Positions 9,874-20,860 of a DNA stretch of 64,000 nucleotides are shown one piece after another. The stretch is from Erigeron canadensis. Taxonomy: Eukaryota; Streptophyta; Magnoliopsida; Asterales; Asteraceae. The notes under the pieces are model-generated. The model saw only the letters and a list, made by a program, of their open reading frames with translations. It was not told the origin of the DNA and did not search any database. The stretch spans positions 23,259,516 through 23,323,515 of the forward strand of contig NC_057766.1 of the NCBI RefSeq assembly GCF_010389155.1. The letters run 5' to 3'. The position numbers and the translations under genes were made by a program. Each line of letters starts with the position of its first letter. Position 1 is the first letter of the stretch.

Positions 9874-10517
9874 TGACAATTTGCCAAAAATTGTTTAATG
9901 CTCATCAGCATCCACCTCTTCTATTTTTGTGGTGCTGATTAAAACTTGGTAACTTGTTTTGTCAAAATAATACAACTCTTCAGTAGATACCTCAAGCCAT
10001 CTGAGTGTATTCCACTACATGTTTTATTAATATTATATTATATATGTCTCGAATAGTTACCTCGATTTTCTCCCAAATGGGCTACTTGTACACTGTACAG
10101 CCGTATACACTCGAGTATATTCGGCGTATTGGTACATGTCTCATCAAACTACTTATTTACGTTACTCACATACGTATTTTTGATTAATAAATAAAAACGT
10201 TTATGTGCACTACCATTGGTACAACATAGGCATTATTTCTAGTTTTTACATTTTTAATATCTTCATACTACGTATGTGAGAGGAAAAGTGACGGTTCACT
10301 TTTGCAGACGTAGGACCCACTCCCATACCATATATATTTCCAATCATGTCTATATCCAACTTCTTACGTTTCATTTTCTCTAAACTCATATCCTTCTAAA
10401 CTGCTCAAATCTCTCAACTTCTCTTCAATTTCCTCTAATCTTTCATTCTCTCTAAAGGTCTTTCATTATCTCTAAACTCCTCTTATCATCTAATCGTCCT
10501 CTCTTATAATATCTCAA
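9874..10517 (+). promoter_or_regulatory. Intergenic region before the element B 3' ORF: hairpin, TATA-like site, CT-rich leader
   Basis: After the conserved hairpin at 9876-9894 the region is AT-rich. A TATA-like TATATAT starts at 10331, 187 bases before the 3' ORF ATG. From about 10370 to the ATG the sequence is a run of CT-rich words (TCTCTAAAC, CTCTAATC), as in plant 5' leaders. C (45955) and D (55788, minus) have a TATA-like site ~160 bases before the same ORF position. It may be an internal promoter for a subgenomic mRNA; this is inference. Confidence 0.45.
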
Positions 10518-11600
10518 ATGGCTTCTTCATCTGCACAATCTCCTCATGCTGAAAACATTGATTCTGGAAGTGTTCCTGCATATCTCACTTCCAAAGTATA
10601 TGATCCTGAAGGGATTCCATCTTCTCCTCTCGTTTCCTTTCAAGCTTCAAAGCTGACCGTCAAAGCAAATAACTATCTTGGATCTCAAGGAGTACCCAAG
10701 AATGTAGAAGGGTACTACTTTATGATGGATTTCATCATGGGGTGTGACGTCAGAAGGGCTCTGTACAGATGGAATCCCTTCAGAGACCCTGGTGAGATGC
10801 CTCTTCATCTTTTAAGATAGTATTGGTGGACGTGCATATATGATAAGGTGAATGATACCGTTACTGGCACGGTACTGAAGAAAAAGTACAGCATTGATAT
10901 TACTGTTAACTCACTGAGGAGGGCTCTTCGCCTTCCTCGGCAATCTGAAGAGCGTTCATTTGTTGGTGTGGTTCCAAACCAAGTGTGGAAGGATTGGCTG
11001 GCCTCCGTTGGATATGGTACGAATATGGAGCCAGTGCAAGCTGTGCACAGCAATCCTCAAAAGAATTTTCTGCCGGGGATATGGAGGTTGTTGTTCACCC
11101 ATGTCATACAATGTCTCGGTGGGAACAGTGGCTCATTCGATCAAGCCACTGCTGGCCAGATGCAGATCATCTATGCACTGGCACATGGACGTTTCTTGGA
11201 CTTTGCTGCAGTTATTTTTGAAGATCTTAAAGGCAAGGTCACTATTAAAAACAGATCAAGATCAGTGCCTTTCGCTCGATTCCTCACACTAATTTTCAAA
11301 AGTGAGTTGGGAAATGAATATATCATCGCTGGAGCTAATTATATCAACTCTCCAAGGATCACCAACACTGTCTATAAGACTCCAGTATGCGTTCCTGAAC
11401 TATTTGAAGCAAGATATGCTGAGCTCACTCCTGCAATGTATCAGGTACTACTCACTGTCTATCCTGAGCAATATGCCCCTAACCCTGCTGGAGTTGGTGT
11501 GCTGGTAATCCCCCCAGCAGCCTCCAAAGCTCCCAAGAAAACCAAAAAAAAAATGCAAAAACTCTCTTCCATCTCACCTCCTGCTGCTGTCCCAACATAG
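10518..11600 (+). pseudogene. 3' ORF, N-terminal block, element B
   Basis: Starts MASSSAQSPH and runs to a TAG at 10818 (C has GAG), then continues in the same frame to TAG at 11598 (C has CAG). The block carries conserved text seen also in C and D: VKANNYLG, LDFI, EFWWTC-type, SLRRAL, PQ and LLFTHVIQCLGGNSGS. I associate this with an uncharacterised repeat-derived protein family in Asteraceae genomes, without a known function. No signal peptide, membrane helix or enzyme motif. It ends in a Lys-rich, Pro/Ala-rich stretch. Confidence 0.75.
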
Positions 11601-12542
11601 CGGCAGCGAGTATCAAAGGGCCCAACCACTAAGGTTAAGAAGTCCTCACGGCCCAAGGACATTAGAAACCCAGCCAACCCATCAGCAGTCTCCCAACAGA
11701 CTGCTAACGAGAATATGGGAAACAGTGAACAGCCACCTCAAACTTCTGTAGGCGAGGTGGGTGTAGATATTGGGTCAACCCAGCCCACTAGAGTTGAGTC
11801 AACCACCCCTATAATTCCTCCCTCTTCTCAACCTTCTGAGTCGCTAACAGCAGGCAGATCATAGGTGTTGCTAGAGTCAGCAAATTCTACGGCCGATGAT
11901 GAGTTGGTGCAACAACACACTGACTCTGAGGCACCCGGTTCCCCTAACCCCTTGAATTTCTCTACAGAAGCAAGATTGGTTGAAGGTGAAGGTGGTGCTG
12001 ATGTGGTTGAAGGTGAGAATGTCGTTAAAGGTGGTGGTGTTGCTGGAACAAATAATGAAGAAACAATTGTTGGTGAAAACCCTGAAGGCCCAACTGAATA
12101 TATGGATGAAGGTGAAGGGTATGATGTAGAGGGTGCTGGATTTGATGTGGCGGATGATGAGATGTTTGATGATGAGGAGAGTGAGTTTGAACTGGAAGAG
12201 TTCACCATTGATGAATTCCAGCTGGACACCTCCACCCATGCTGATGAACAATTTGCTAGTGACTTGGAGGAGGATGCTGACGAGGACACTGCTGCTGATG
12301 CTAATGATAATGCAGCAGTTGTCTCTCCTGAAATGGCTGCTGCTGATAACAATGCAGCAACCCCTATTGAAGCTCAAACAGAGGCAGTTGTGGAGACAAG
12401 CACGGAGGTTATGGTTGATGCACCTGCTGGTGGGGCAACACCAGCAGTGAGGGCACTTGACAATATGCCTGCACTAAGGATGCCTTCCTTCAGCATGCCC
12501 TCTTCCTTCGAAAGTTATGGCTATGAAGGCATCCACAAGTAG
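11601..12542 (+). pseudogene. 3' ORF, acidic middle block, element B
   Basis: Same frame as the N-terminal block, interrupted by TAG at 11862 where C has CAG, then open from 11865 to 12542. Strongly acidic (DDEMFDDEESEFELEEF) and Ala/Asp/Glu-rich, probably unstructured. Relative to C, about 370 bp are missing near 12520 (the C segment from ~47870 to ~48245), which also changes the frame downstream. Confidence 0.7.
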
Positions 12543-14268
12543 CTCCTCAGCAGCTGCTGAAGTTAAAGAACTTGCTGACTTGGTCTCTCCACTTATCTCC
12601 CAAGTCGAAGACAACACCAAGGCCATCCATGCCTTGGATACTCGTGTGGCCAGTCTTCCTCCTCCTTAAGCTTCATTCACTGAGGAAGATTGTAAGTGCT
12701 AGCAAAAGTTGGAAACAGAGATTGCTGACATAAAGAACCTGCTGACCCAACTTCTAAACAAAAAAGAAGCACCTGTAGCAGTAGTGGAGGTAGTTATCAA
12801 TGATACTACCTCCAAGGGGGAGAAACTTGATGTTGCTCTCTAGGATCTTGTCTCCGAAGCAGTTAAGAAGGCTGCTAATGATTTCATTGAAGAAGCTGCT
12901 GACAAGATCATAGATGAAGATGACAATACTTGTACAGCCACCGAAACTACCAATGATGAAAGGGCAATAGTGGTTGAACAAGACGTGGAAAGTGATGTTG
13001 TTCCCCCTGCTGGTGCTGAGGGGGAGACAAATACTGAGGGGGAGCGACAATTAATGGTGATTGATGCTCCCTAAGATGATACAGCTGCTGAAGAAGTGCT
13101 CAGCCCTCATACTATTGCAGTAGGTCAGGAAGCTGCCAGGCAACAAATGTTAGAAAGAATGGGGGCTGAGACAACAAGGGCTCCAGCCAGTAGGAGGCCA
13201 GAATATTATCTCAATGCTGACAATCTCTCCATCATCTCCCCAGCAGGCAATCAATTCCAAGTGATTGACATTCTTGCTCTAACTGCTGAGGGAAAAACTC
13301 AACAAGAGGCACTAGAGGAGCTTGATAGAAGGAAGCTGAACAAAGAAAATGAAAGGAAAAACTTGGAGCTCATTGCCAGGATGGCCCTTGCTGAAAGAGA
13401 TGAGATGGATGGTGAGCAGAGAATGCTATTACTCACTGGTGGGCCTGAAGTGCTGTACAGACAAAAACAAGCTGATGTTGAGCAGCAGGTTAAGGAAAAG
13501 AGGGAAAAGTTTGAAAGGGAAAAAGCCAGGTGGTTGGGAATAATGGAAGAAAGGAAAAGGCCTGAAAAAATTGTTGCTGTGGAGGTGAGAAAAGCTGCTA
13601 TGGGTACACAGACTAATCTTAAGTTCATGAGGGAAGGTCTTCCTACTCCAGTAAAACTAATGAATGTGAAGCTGAAGAATCTTGGGGTGTCTGAGTGGTT
13701 TGAAGTTTATATGTTGATCAAAGATAAGAAGGCTGCTAGCTATGATCACCTTCAAGACATGCTTAAGAGATTTTTCGAAAGTGTTCTGGAGTATGAAACA
13801 AAATTCAAGGAAGATCTTCCCCTTCTGAGAACTATATTTGGCACTCCAGCAGCTGTTTCTCAGACAGCAGGCAGAAGGGTACCAAAAAGAAAGCATTCTA
13901 GCAGACCTCTGTCTGCTGACCTCCCTCCAATTCCCACCGATGCTGGCTTGAACCTAAGGCTTCCCCCTAGGGCTTATTTTGAAGAAGGAAGGGTACTGGA
14001 GCAACCTGCTGGCATCTTCTTCAACAATTTTGCAAATGATCAACTATTCTTTCGCCTTGAAGAGATGGAAAGGGCTTCTAATGGATTTCTGGTTGGATTA
14101 AGGAAAAGGTTTGCAAAAATGGCTTGTGCCAGACCAGTAGTCAGCAGAATAGAAGAAGAGCTGATGAAGCCCCACAGGTTGAGTGATCCAGTGCTGAGGA
14201 TAGCAAAGCAGGAAGAAGCTTTTGAGATTGAAGCTGCTATGGCGTCCTTGAGTACTTTTCATATGTAA
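12543..14268 (+). pseudogene. 3' ORF, coiled-coil and C-terminal block, element B
   Basis: Continues in the frame of 13096-14268, with stops at 12667 (TAA for CAA in C), 12700 (TAG for CAG), 12841 and 13072 (TAA for CAG). From 13096 it is open for 390 codons: a long Glu/Lys/Arg coiled-coil-like stretch, then EWFEVYMLIK, a basic VPKRKH motif, LNLRLPPR, FFNNF...LFFR and an end rich in Glu. The C-terminal block is conserved in A, C and, more distantly, in D. Function unknown. Confidence 0.75.
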
Positions 14269-14372
14269 ATTATAAATGATGTAACATTACTTTTGTATGA
14301 AATAAAGAGCCTTCTTCTTCCACCATCTCTATGTTTTCTTAAGTAATTTTCATCCAGCAAGTCTCCTCAGCT

Positions 14373-14385
14373 AATAGGGGGAGAT
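14373..14385 (+). other. Polypurine tract of element B
   Basis: AATAGGGGGAGAT immediately before the 3' LTR, as in A. Confidence 0.85.
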
Positions 14386-15051
14386 TGTTAAGTCTGGGAT
14401 TCGCTGAAGAAGACTTGCTCGCTGACACACGTCGTCAGCAAGTCTTTAGCAAGTCATCAGCAGATGAAGAGACGTCTTCAGTAAGTCGAATGCTTCACCA
14501 TGGTAGTCATGGCGGGAAGAATTTAAAATCAAATGAAGACAAAAAGGTCACAGGGTGGTTAACCAACTGTAATTTGCCCTGAATGGCAAATGTACATGTT
14601 GGGACCAAAGCAAGGGTTCTCTCTCTCTCTTTCTTACCCGATTTGGTATAGAAGACAATGGGCATATGATTCAAGTACCATGAGCCAATTGGAAGTCGAC
14701 AACCATCATCAAGTCACAATCAAAGCAGGTTGTGTTGCCCCAAGTCTTTCCCTATATAAAGCAACACAGCCACATTGTATCTCGTGTGTTAGTCACCTTA
14801 AAAGTGTGTGTCATTTGTAATTGCTTAAGTTTTTAATGTGTCTAGACTTAGCAATTGTCTTTGTTCTCTTGTAGTCTTGTAAGTCAAGTGTATAAGATCA
14901 ACCATGTATTCATCGTTTAATCAATGATACATATGATTATCCTTGCATTGATGTATTACAATTGAACTTTGCATTGTTCTTGTTATTTACTTGCTTGCTT
15001 ACTTTCTTGTCTATTTAATTAAAACATAAGTTGTGCATTCGTGGACCATCA
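14386..15051 (+). repeat. 3' LTR of element B
   Basis: 666 bp, TGTTAAG...CCATCA, followed by GGTTC. It has a TATA box at 14753-14760 and a CT microsatellite four bases longer than in the 5' LTR. Confidence 0.96.
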
Positions 15052-15056
15052 GGTTC
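15052..15056. other. Right target-site duplication of element B (GGTTC)
   Basis: Identical to 1848-1852. Confidence 0.95.
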
Positions 15057-16488
15057 TTTCTGAAATATTAAAAAACCAATCTTGCCACCCTTAAAAAACA
15101 ACGAATACGATCCTGCAAGTCTTCCCGTTGGCGGATCCTCTTATAGTTTCACTACTAGTCCTAATATCCGTACGATGTACGCTGGCTATATAGACTATAT
15201 TATAAAGATATATGAATATGTCTTATACATGATTCGTGAATATGAAATAAATTGTTATTAAAATAAATCGATGATCGAAGTTAAGTTATAATAAACATTA
15301 AAAGGACGCGTGTCGATCTTCAATTCCTCAACCTTTGCTCTGATGCCACTGATGCCCAAGTATGATTATCGAATTGAAGAATAAAGTATATAACTGAATC
15401 ACACAATTATATTGAATCAAATTATGTTCAATCACTGTACACGAATTTGATTACTAAGTTGGATATTAAACTAAAACGAAACTACTTCTATTTATACTAG
15501 TTGTTTTTGGCGGTTATTCCCTAACCATGACGTTGCTTCATCAACTGATGTGTTTCTTTGGAGTGTCGTGTCTGTTTGTTGTGTGAGGCCCAAACCGCCA
15601 GCCCCTTTTCTGAATAAACACATCGGTTCTCTTTTGCCCCATTTACACTTTGTATCCCTCAAGTCTTAAACTAATTAATTCCAACAATACTTTTCTGGAT
15701 GCGCCCATACTGCCGCCTGTTTTGGAAGCCCTGGTTGGCACCAAACACATTTTGGAGATTAAGATTAGTTATTACCATTTTGGTGAGTGCGAAAGTTGCA
15801 AAGGTTATCGGGCTTGTGGTATATGGTGATGCCTTACAACTGGTTAAGAGTAATCTAGTGGAAAGGTCTCCCCTGGTCAACCGTCTTCATCGAGCTTATT
15901 TGAAGCGGTATCCAACAACTCATTCCCCGACAAAAGTATTTGGACTAAAGTTGTGAAAGTTGTGTGTGAATTTCCTGTTTTGTGTTATATGGCTATGCAA
16001 TAACATGTGTGATTCATGATTTGTGGTATGGGTCTGGTCTCTGGTGTGACGAAAATTCGGACTATCGGATTTGGCTACTACTGGTGTGGATGATAGTGTA
16101 TAGGGACCGGTTATTCTGGACCTATCCGTTGTCCCCCAATTCAAAAGGACCCCAAGGAGCGTCCACAAATCTGACACCATATTGATCTATGATTTATTAC
16201 TTTTGAAAGATATGTTGGTGCCATTGTTGGCTTTTGGTTTTTGTGTTTCAAATTTGAAAGATGATGTCTTTTGAACACTTTTTCCGATCACATCTATTCT
16301 GGCCGTGCATCGCACATGACTGCACTCTAGTATAGAGTCTAAACCTGTATTAAAATATAAAAAAACATATTATAGAACAAAATTACCATAATACACTTAT
16401 AAAATGGTTACGGAATACATTACCCATACATTCAAATTTGGTAATTTTGATAGACTTATGATTACATAAAGTCTAATTACATACTGTA
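15057..16488. other. Host spacer downstream of WAKL1
   Basis: Non-coding as far as I can see. The first ~100 bases are open on the minus strand and may be the other half of the interrupted coding-like stretch left of element B. The rest is AT-rich. An ORF at 15699-15956 has no recognisable motif. The last ~170 bases are the probable 3' UTR and terminator region of the WAKL1 pseudogene. Confidence 0.5.
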
Positions 16489-18928
16489 CTATCTACCTAT
16501 ATGACTAATACTATCCCAACTCAAATCGACAATGGGTTCAACCGTTGATGGAATTTGTGATGTTCTTATGGTTTCCAACTCTGCAAATACTTCTTTCATT
16601 GTTGGCCTATTCTTTCCATTCGGATTCAAGCATTGCAATGCAAGGTTAGCTATTAGAAGAAGCTCATCCCCATTAGCCTCTTTAATCATCTTTGCATCAA
16701 GAATAGACATAACACGCCTTTCTTCCATAGCACACGTAAAGTGTGTGGCCAGATTTCTGTGTTCTCCAAATCTAGCTACAGATATTGGTTTTTCTCCGGT
16801 TATGAGCTCAACCAAAACAACTCCAAAACTATAAACGTCACTCTTCTCGGTAAATTGGCTGGATTGGAAATATTCAGGATCTAGGTAGCCAAACGTACCT
16901 TTTACCAAGGTAGTCAAGTGAGTCTGATCGATTGATACCAACCTTGAAGTTCCAAAGTCAGAGACTTTGGCCCTGTAGTTTTCATCCAAGAGTATGTTAG
17001 TGGTTTTGATGTCCCTATGGTATATTGGAATTAATGCTGCTGAATGCAAGTAAGCAAGTGCTCCTGCAACCTCTATAGCTATTTGTAACCTCATATTTAA
17101 TGTAAAAAGGAACTCGTCACTATCACTGTGAAGGCTACCATACAAGGTCCCATTTGAGATGAATTCAGAAACTAGCATAGGAACCTCTGTCTCTAAGCAG
17201 CATCCCAAAAGTTTGACCACGTTCCTATGATTGATTTGTGAAAGAATGACCACTTCATTGATGAAATGCTCTAATTGGCTTTCATCAACCACCTTTGATT
17301 TTTTGACTGCCACAATCCTTCCATCCGCTAACATCCCCTTATACACCGTACCTTGACCTCCTCGGCCAAGAACTCTGTTTTCATTGAAGTCATCAGTGGC
17401 CTTCGCCAACACACGTGATGTGAAAAGTATGGTTTTATCAACCAAAGATGGGTTAGCTTCGGCTTGTTGTTTTAATAGTATACCACCATTGCGTTTAAAA
17501 AACCTCTCTTGTTGACTCTTGCCTTTTATTCTCGTGATACAATCCCCGACTAAGTGCCAATATCCCCAGCTCACTAGCACAACAAATGGTACAACTATGT
17601 TTATAGTAAAACCTGAATGAAGTTCAACATGCAAAGTTGCTTAGAACATTTTCAATGGTGTCTAACCTATCATAGATTTTTTTTCAATGTCCTTCCCATT
17701 AATTTATGATATTAAATTAATAGTGTTAGTTTAAGTTATAGAAAAATATTTTAGTAAAAAGAATTTAAAAGTTAATGTGAGCGTATTGGGAAAAAAAATC
17801 TTCGATCATACCTAAACTAACGAACAACAGTGTATTATCAGCTTCATCATCATTCTTTTTGCTACTACAAGAATAGTCCTGTTTGTAAACAGAACCATCA
17901 TCAATGTTATATATATAATCGATGTCACAGTAGCTTCCATCTTCTTCACACTTTCTATTGAACTACATATTAACAGTTAATATTGAACTACATATTAACA
18001 GTTAATAAATAGGGAAGAAAAAAAAAAGATATACACCCAAGAATGCACTAATATTGAACTACATATTAACAGTTAATAAATAGCATCCACCTTTTAAATA
18101 AGGATTTCCTTCGTATGAATCATCGAGGTGGCATTTCCAAGTATTTAATGAAGTTCCATTACCCAGAAGGACTATGAAATATTGTCTATAGAATGAACAA
18201 GTGACTCGATCGTAGTCATTCTGTGATAGAGTCCACAGAAGTGATATCGGAACAAAAGTTTCTCCTTCCAAGCTGCTAGAAATAGATGATCGGCTTTGAT
18301 TAGTGTACAAACTTGTATCCATCACAAAGGCAGACCCACAGGCTCTATCACCGCCCTGCTCTTCCAACTCGTTAAGGCTAAAATTGTAGGATTTGAGATA
18401 ACGAGGAATTGCTGTTTGGCAACAGTTGATGCCAAAGCAGTTACTGTTTTTGTCGCTAAGAGTCCTGTTAATGAGACAAGCCGTGGAACACCCCGTTAGC
18501 TCAGTACTCCCATTATCTGTCAATACAGCATTACCACACCCCTCGAAAACAAATGTATTGTGTAGTGGAGAGAGCCAGAAGGGGCTGCTACCAAGATCAA
18601 TGGTGTCCATCTGAGTGATATTCGTAACTGGATTTTGGCAGTTAGAGAATATTGGTTTTGGTGTTTTAACTGTGATTTTTTGATTTATCAAGCTAACACT
18701 TACAATTTCAAAGCGGTAATTGAGTGCATGTAGGTATGGCGTCGAGGAGTTGCAATCCACGATGTACCATTCGTTGAGAGCACACTTTGGCCCGATTCAA
18801 AAAGGGTACGGAATCCTAACATTCCCACACTTATCACGGCACCCTTTCTTGGCGTAATGGCCAAGCTCTTTTGATGCAACTCTTAATGAAAGGAAGATAA
18901 ATATATAGTAAGCTTGAAATAACTTCAT
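16489..18928 (-). pseudogene. WAKL1: wall-associated-kinase-like receptor pseudogene
   Basis: Three-exon WAKL layout on the minus strand. Exon 1 (18928 to ~18083): MKLFQAYY start, signal peptide, then the Cys-rich galacturonan-binding (GUB_WAK) domain. The PYPFGIG motif reads PYPF-stop-IG, with TGA at 18797-18799 where WAKL2 and WAKL4 have GGA. Exon 2 is about 17956-17812. Exon 3 (17612-16489) encodes a full kinase: GRGGQG loop, VAVKK lysine, [11 protein letters not shown] and [10 protein letters not shown]. The exon 1 donor site is missing; the join is replaced by copies of a 24-bp repeat. The kinase exon is open and could be read from an ATG at 17634, so a truncated kinase is conceivable. 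Compared with WAKL4 the C-terminus lacks an internal segment. Confidence 0.88.
17955..18082. repeat. Three copies of a ~24-bp repeat at the exon 1/intron 1 boundary of WAKL1
   Basis: The unit TTGAACTACATATTAACAG plus TTAAT occurs near 17957, 17981 and 18054. It replaces the expected splice donor of exon 1. WAKL2 and WAKL4 lack it. Confidence 0.75.
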
Positions 18929-20104
18929 TTTCTTTGTTAAGAATGATGTTAAATTTTATTTTTTTAATGGAAAATGGAAATATCATTTAACTCAATCCCA
19001 GCATCTGACAAGACGATGATTAATTAGTACCAGAAAGCTGTGTTTTTGTTTATCTTAATGTTTATATATACATATAGTAAAGTGCGTCTGATAATATATA
19101 GGAAATTAGGAACCCGGCAACTTGGAAACAAAGCACTGATCGATTCAATAGTCTACGCCGTGTGAATTAAACTTGGAAGTTTGTGTTTTTTTTTTTAATT
19201 TACTTTAAGATTAAGATGTAAGCAATATCTCTACATTCTTTATCACCGATCATATTTTGGATATTGATACCAAATGTGTATGGTCATAATTATTTTACTC
19301 ATATATCATATCTAATCCATAACCTATTAAAGATAGTGTCATATTAACCAACCACCATCTTCTCATTTATCCTGTAATTTTAAATCGGGCCTAAATTTAT
19401 AACACAATACCGGCCATTCATACAAAAACCACTTGACCACCGAGGTCGGTCATAACTGGGTGTAGGCATAACTTTTTGAAATTTTCTTCATTAATGAACA
19501 TTCAAAAAGATTTGGTGTACACAGATAAGAAACTACACTTGACTACTTTGAGTCAACGTTTCGCCAACCCTTGAGCAATAAATGAGAAAACAGGTAGTTC
19601 ACTTGATGCATTGGGTCGCAATGCAAAGTGATTACCAATATTGTTGGAATAAAGTGTAGTCTGATTCTGTTATACTCCAATCCACATTCACCGATTTCAA
19701 CAACATACTAAAAACACAAGTTACACGAATATACGATAAATAACCTTAATCTAGCAGATATAAAACTCTTATAACTTATTCAAAGACAAGATCAATAAGT
19801 TTGAAAGATTCTTGTCTTTGATTAAACACAAGTTATAACTTCATGTTGGTTACTGGTGGCCGGAAAATGACTGATCTATATTCTTACACGTGGGTTGATG
19901 TCTTAGATTTCAGTTGATTTGTTTTATAAATGTAAGAAATACTAACCAAATTTGATATCTTTGAGGCGATTGAAGTCTGCGAAGGTTGTTGAGAATCAAT
20001 CGTTGTCGGGGATTTTGCCAAAGACTTCAGCACATGTAAGACTATAAATTTTTTCTGCAGTTCGATTCATGCATGATTCAGACATACCGTTAACCAAGTT
20101 AATG
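18929..20104. other. Upstream region of WAKL1 and AT-rich spacer
   Basis: Contains the WAKL upstream block at 19083-19240 (see separate entry). From 19240 to 20104 the DNA is AT-rich with no supported gene, RNA or element. Confidence 0.5.
19083..19240 (-). promoter_or_regulatory. Conserved WAKL upstream block (WAKL1 copy)
   Basis: Shared words with the other copies: ATATATAGGAAATTAGGAAC, GTCTACGCCGTGTGAATTAA, CTTGGAAGTTTG and AAGATTAAGATGTAAG. It lies 150-310 bases upstream of the WAKL1 start. Retention across five copies suggests promoter or 5'-leader origin by duplication. Confidence 0.65.
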
Positions 20105-20670
20105 ATGGGTTTTAGGCATTACAAACTAACTTAAACTTTAAAGGGAGCATGCAACTTAAAACAAGATCTATGTTTTCACAATTGAACCTATAACTATGAA
20201 CATAAAATAAAAAATTCTAATACCCTAGTAATAATCGAAAATTACTAAGGAAAATAAATAAATAAATAAGATTACATACCTTTTACGTGTTATAGTAAAC
20301 AACTAAAATTATCCCTCTCGATCTCTTGGAAGCAAGCACCACAAATGTCGTGCCTCTAAAGAGTTCATCCACACTTAGTTATTTTTTTGAGTCGTCGGGT
20401 GTGATTCCATTAAAGGCACGACATTTGTGGTGCTTGCTTCCAAGAGATCGAGAGGGATAATTTTAGTTGTTTACTATAACACCTAAAAGGTATGTAATCT
20501 TATTTATTTATTTATTTTCTCTACTAAGTTTCAATTATTTACTAGAGTTGGAGTATTAGGGTTCTTATTTTGTATTCATAGTTATAGGTTCAATTGTGAA
20601 AACATAGATCCTGTTTTAGGTTGCATGCTCCCTTAATAGTTTAAGTTAGTTTGTAATGCCTAAAACCCAT
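20105..20670. repeat. Long near-perfect inverted repeat (foldback element or hairpin RNA locus)
   Basis: Left arm 20105-20354 and right arm ~20415-20670 are reverse complements around a ~60-base loop. Outer ends are ATGGGTTTTAGGCATTAC and its complement. The inner ~110 bases of each arm differ at only about one position; the outer half has more changes. No coding sequence and no clear target-site duplication. It could be a MITE or MULE-like foldback element, or an inverted duplication able to give a long double-stranded RNA. It sits where a WAKL 5' end would be expected next to the orphan upstream block at 20684. Confidence 0.85.
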
Positions 20671-20683
20671 ATATATATATATA

Positions 20684-20860
20684 TTGGTGTGTCTCATATA
20701 TAGGAAATTAAAAAACTGGCAACATGGAAATAAAGCACAGATCGATTCAACAGTCTACGCCGTGTGAATTAATCTTGATAGATCAAAGCTTGGAAGTTTC
20801 TGAATTTTTCTACTTCAAGATTAAGATGTAAGTAATATCTCTACAATCTTATCACCTCCT
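20684..20860 (-). promoter_or_regulatory. Orphan WAKL upstream block 1 (no gene attached)
   Basis: Same words as at the WAKL1 and WAKL2 upstream blocks, including CAGTCTACGCCGTGTGAATT and GATAGATCAAAGCTTGG. No WAKL exon lies to its left; the hairpin element is there instead. It marks a lost gene unit. Confidence 0.7.

Larger units (their letters stand above)
1853..15051 (+). mobile_element. Element B: complete Sirevirus-like Copia LTR retrotransposon, 13.2 kb
   Basis: Full structure: two LTRs (662 and 666 bp), initiator-Met primer site, gag, pol in Copia order (protease, integrase, RT, RNase H), a structured repeat module, a large 3' ORF, a polypurine tract and matching GGTTC target duplications. 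By eye the LTRs differ at about nine positions plus one 4-bp change in a CT microsatellite; eight of the nine substitutions are transitions. All coding regions carry frameshifts or stops, and two enzyme signature residues are changed, so the copy is not autonomous. Confidence 0.96.

Noticed and set aside
10005..10187. 60-codon ORF before the 3' ORF of B
   Set aside because: AT-rich, not conserved in C or D, lies in the non-coding leader region.
15699..15956. 85-codon ORF in the spacer left of WAKL1
   Set aside because: No recognisable motif and antiparallel open frames of similar length; left as spacer.
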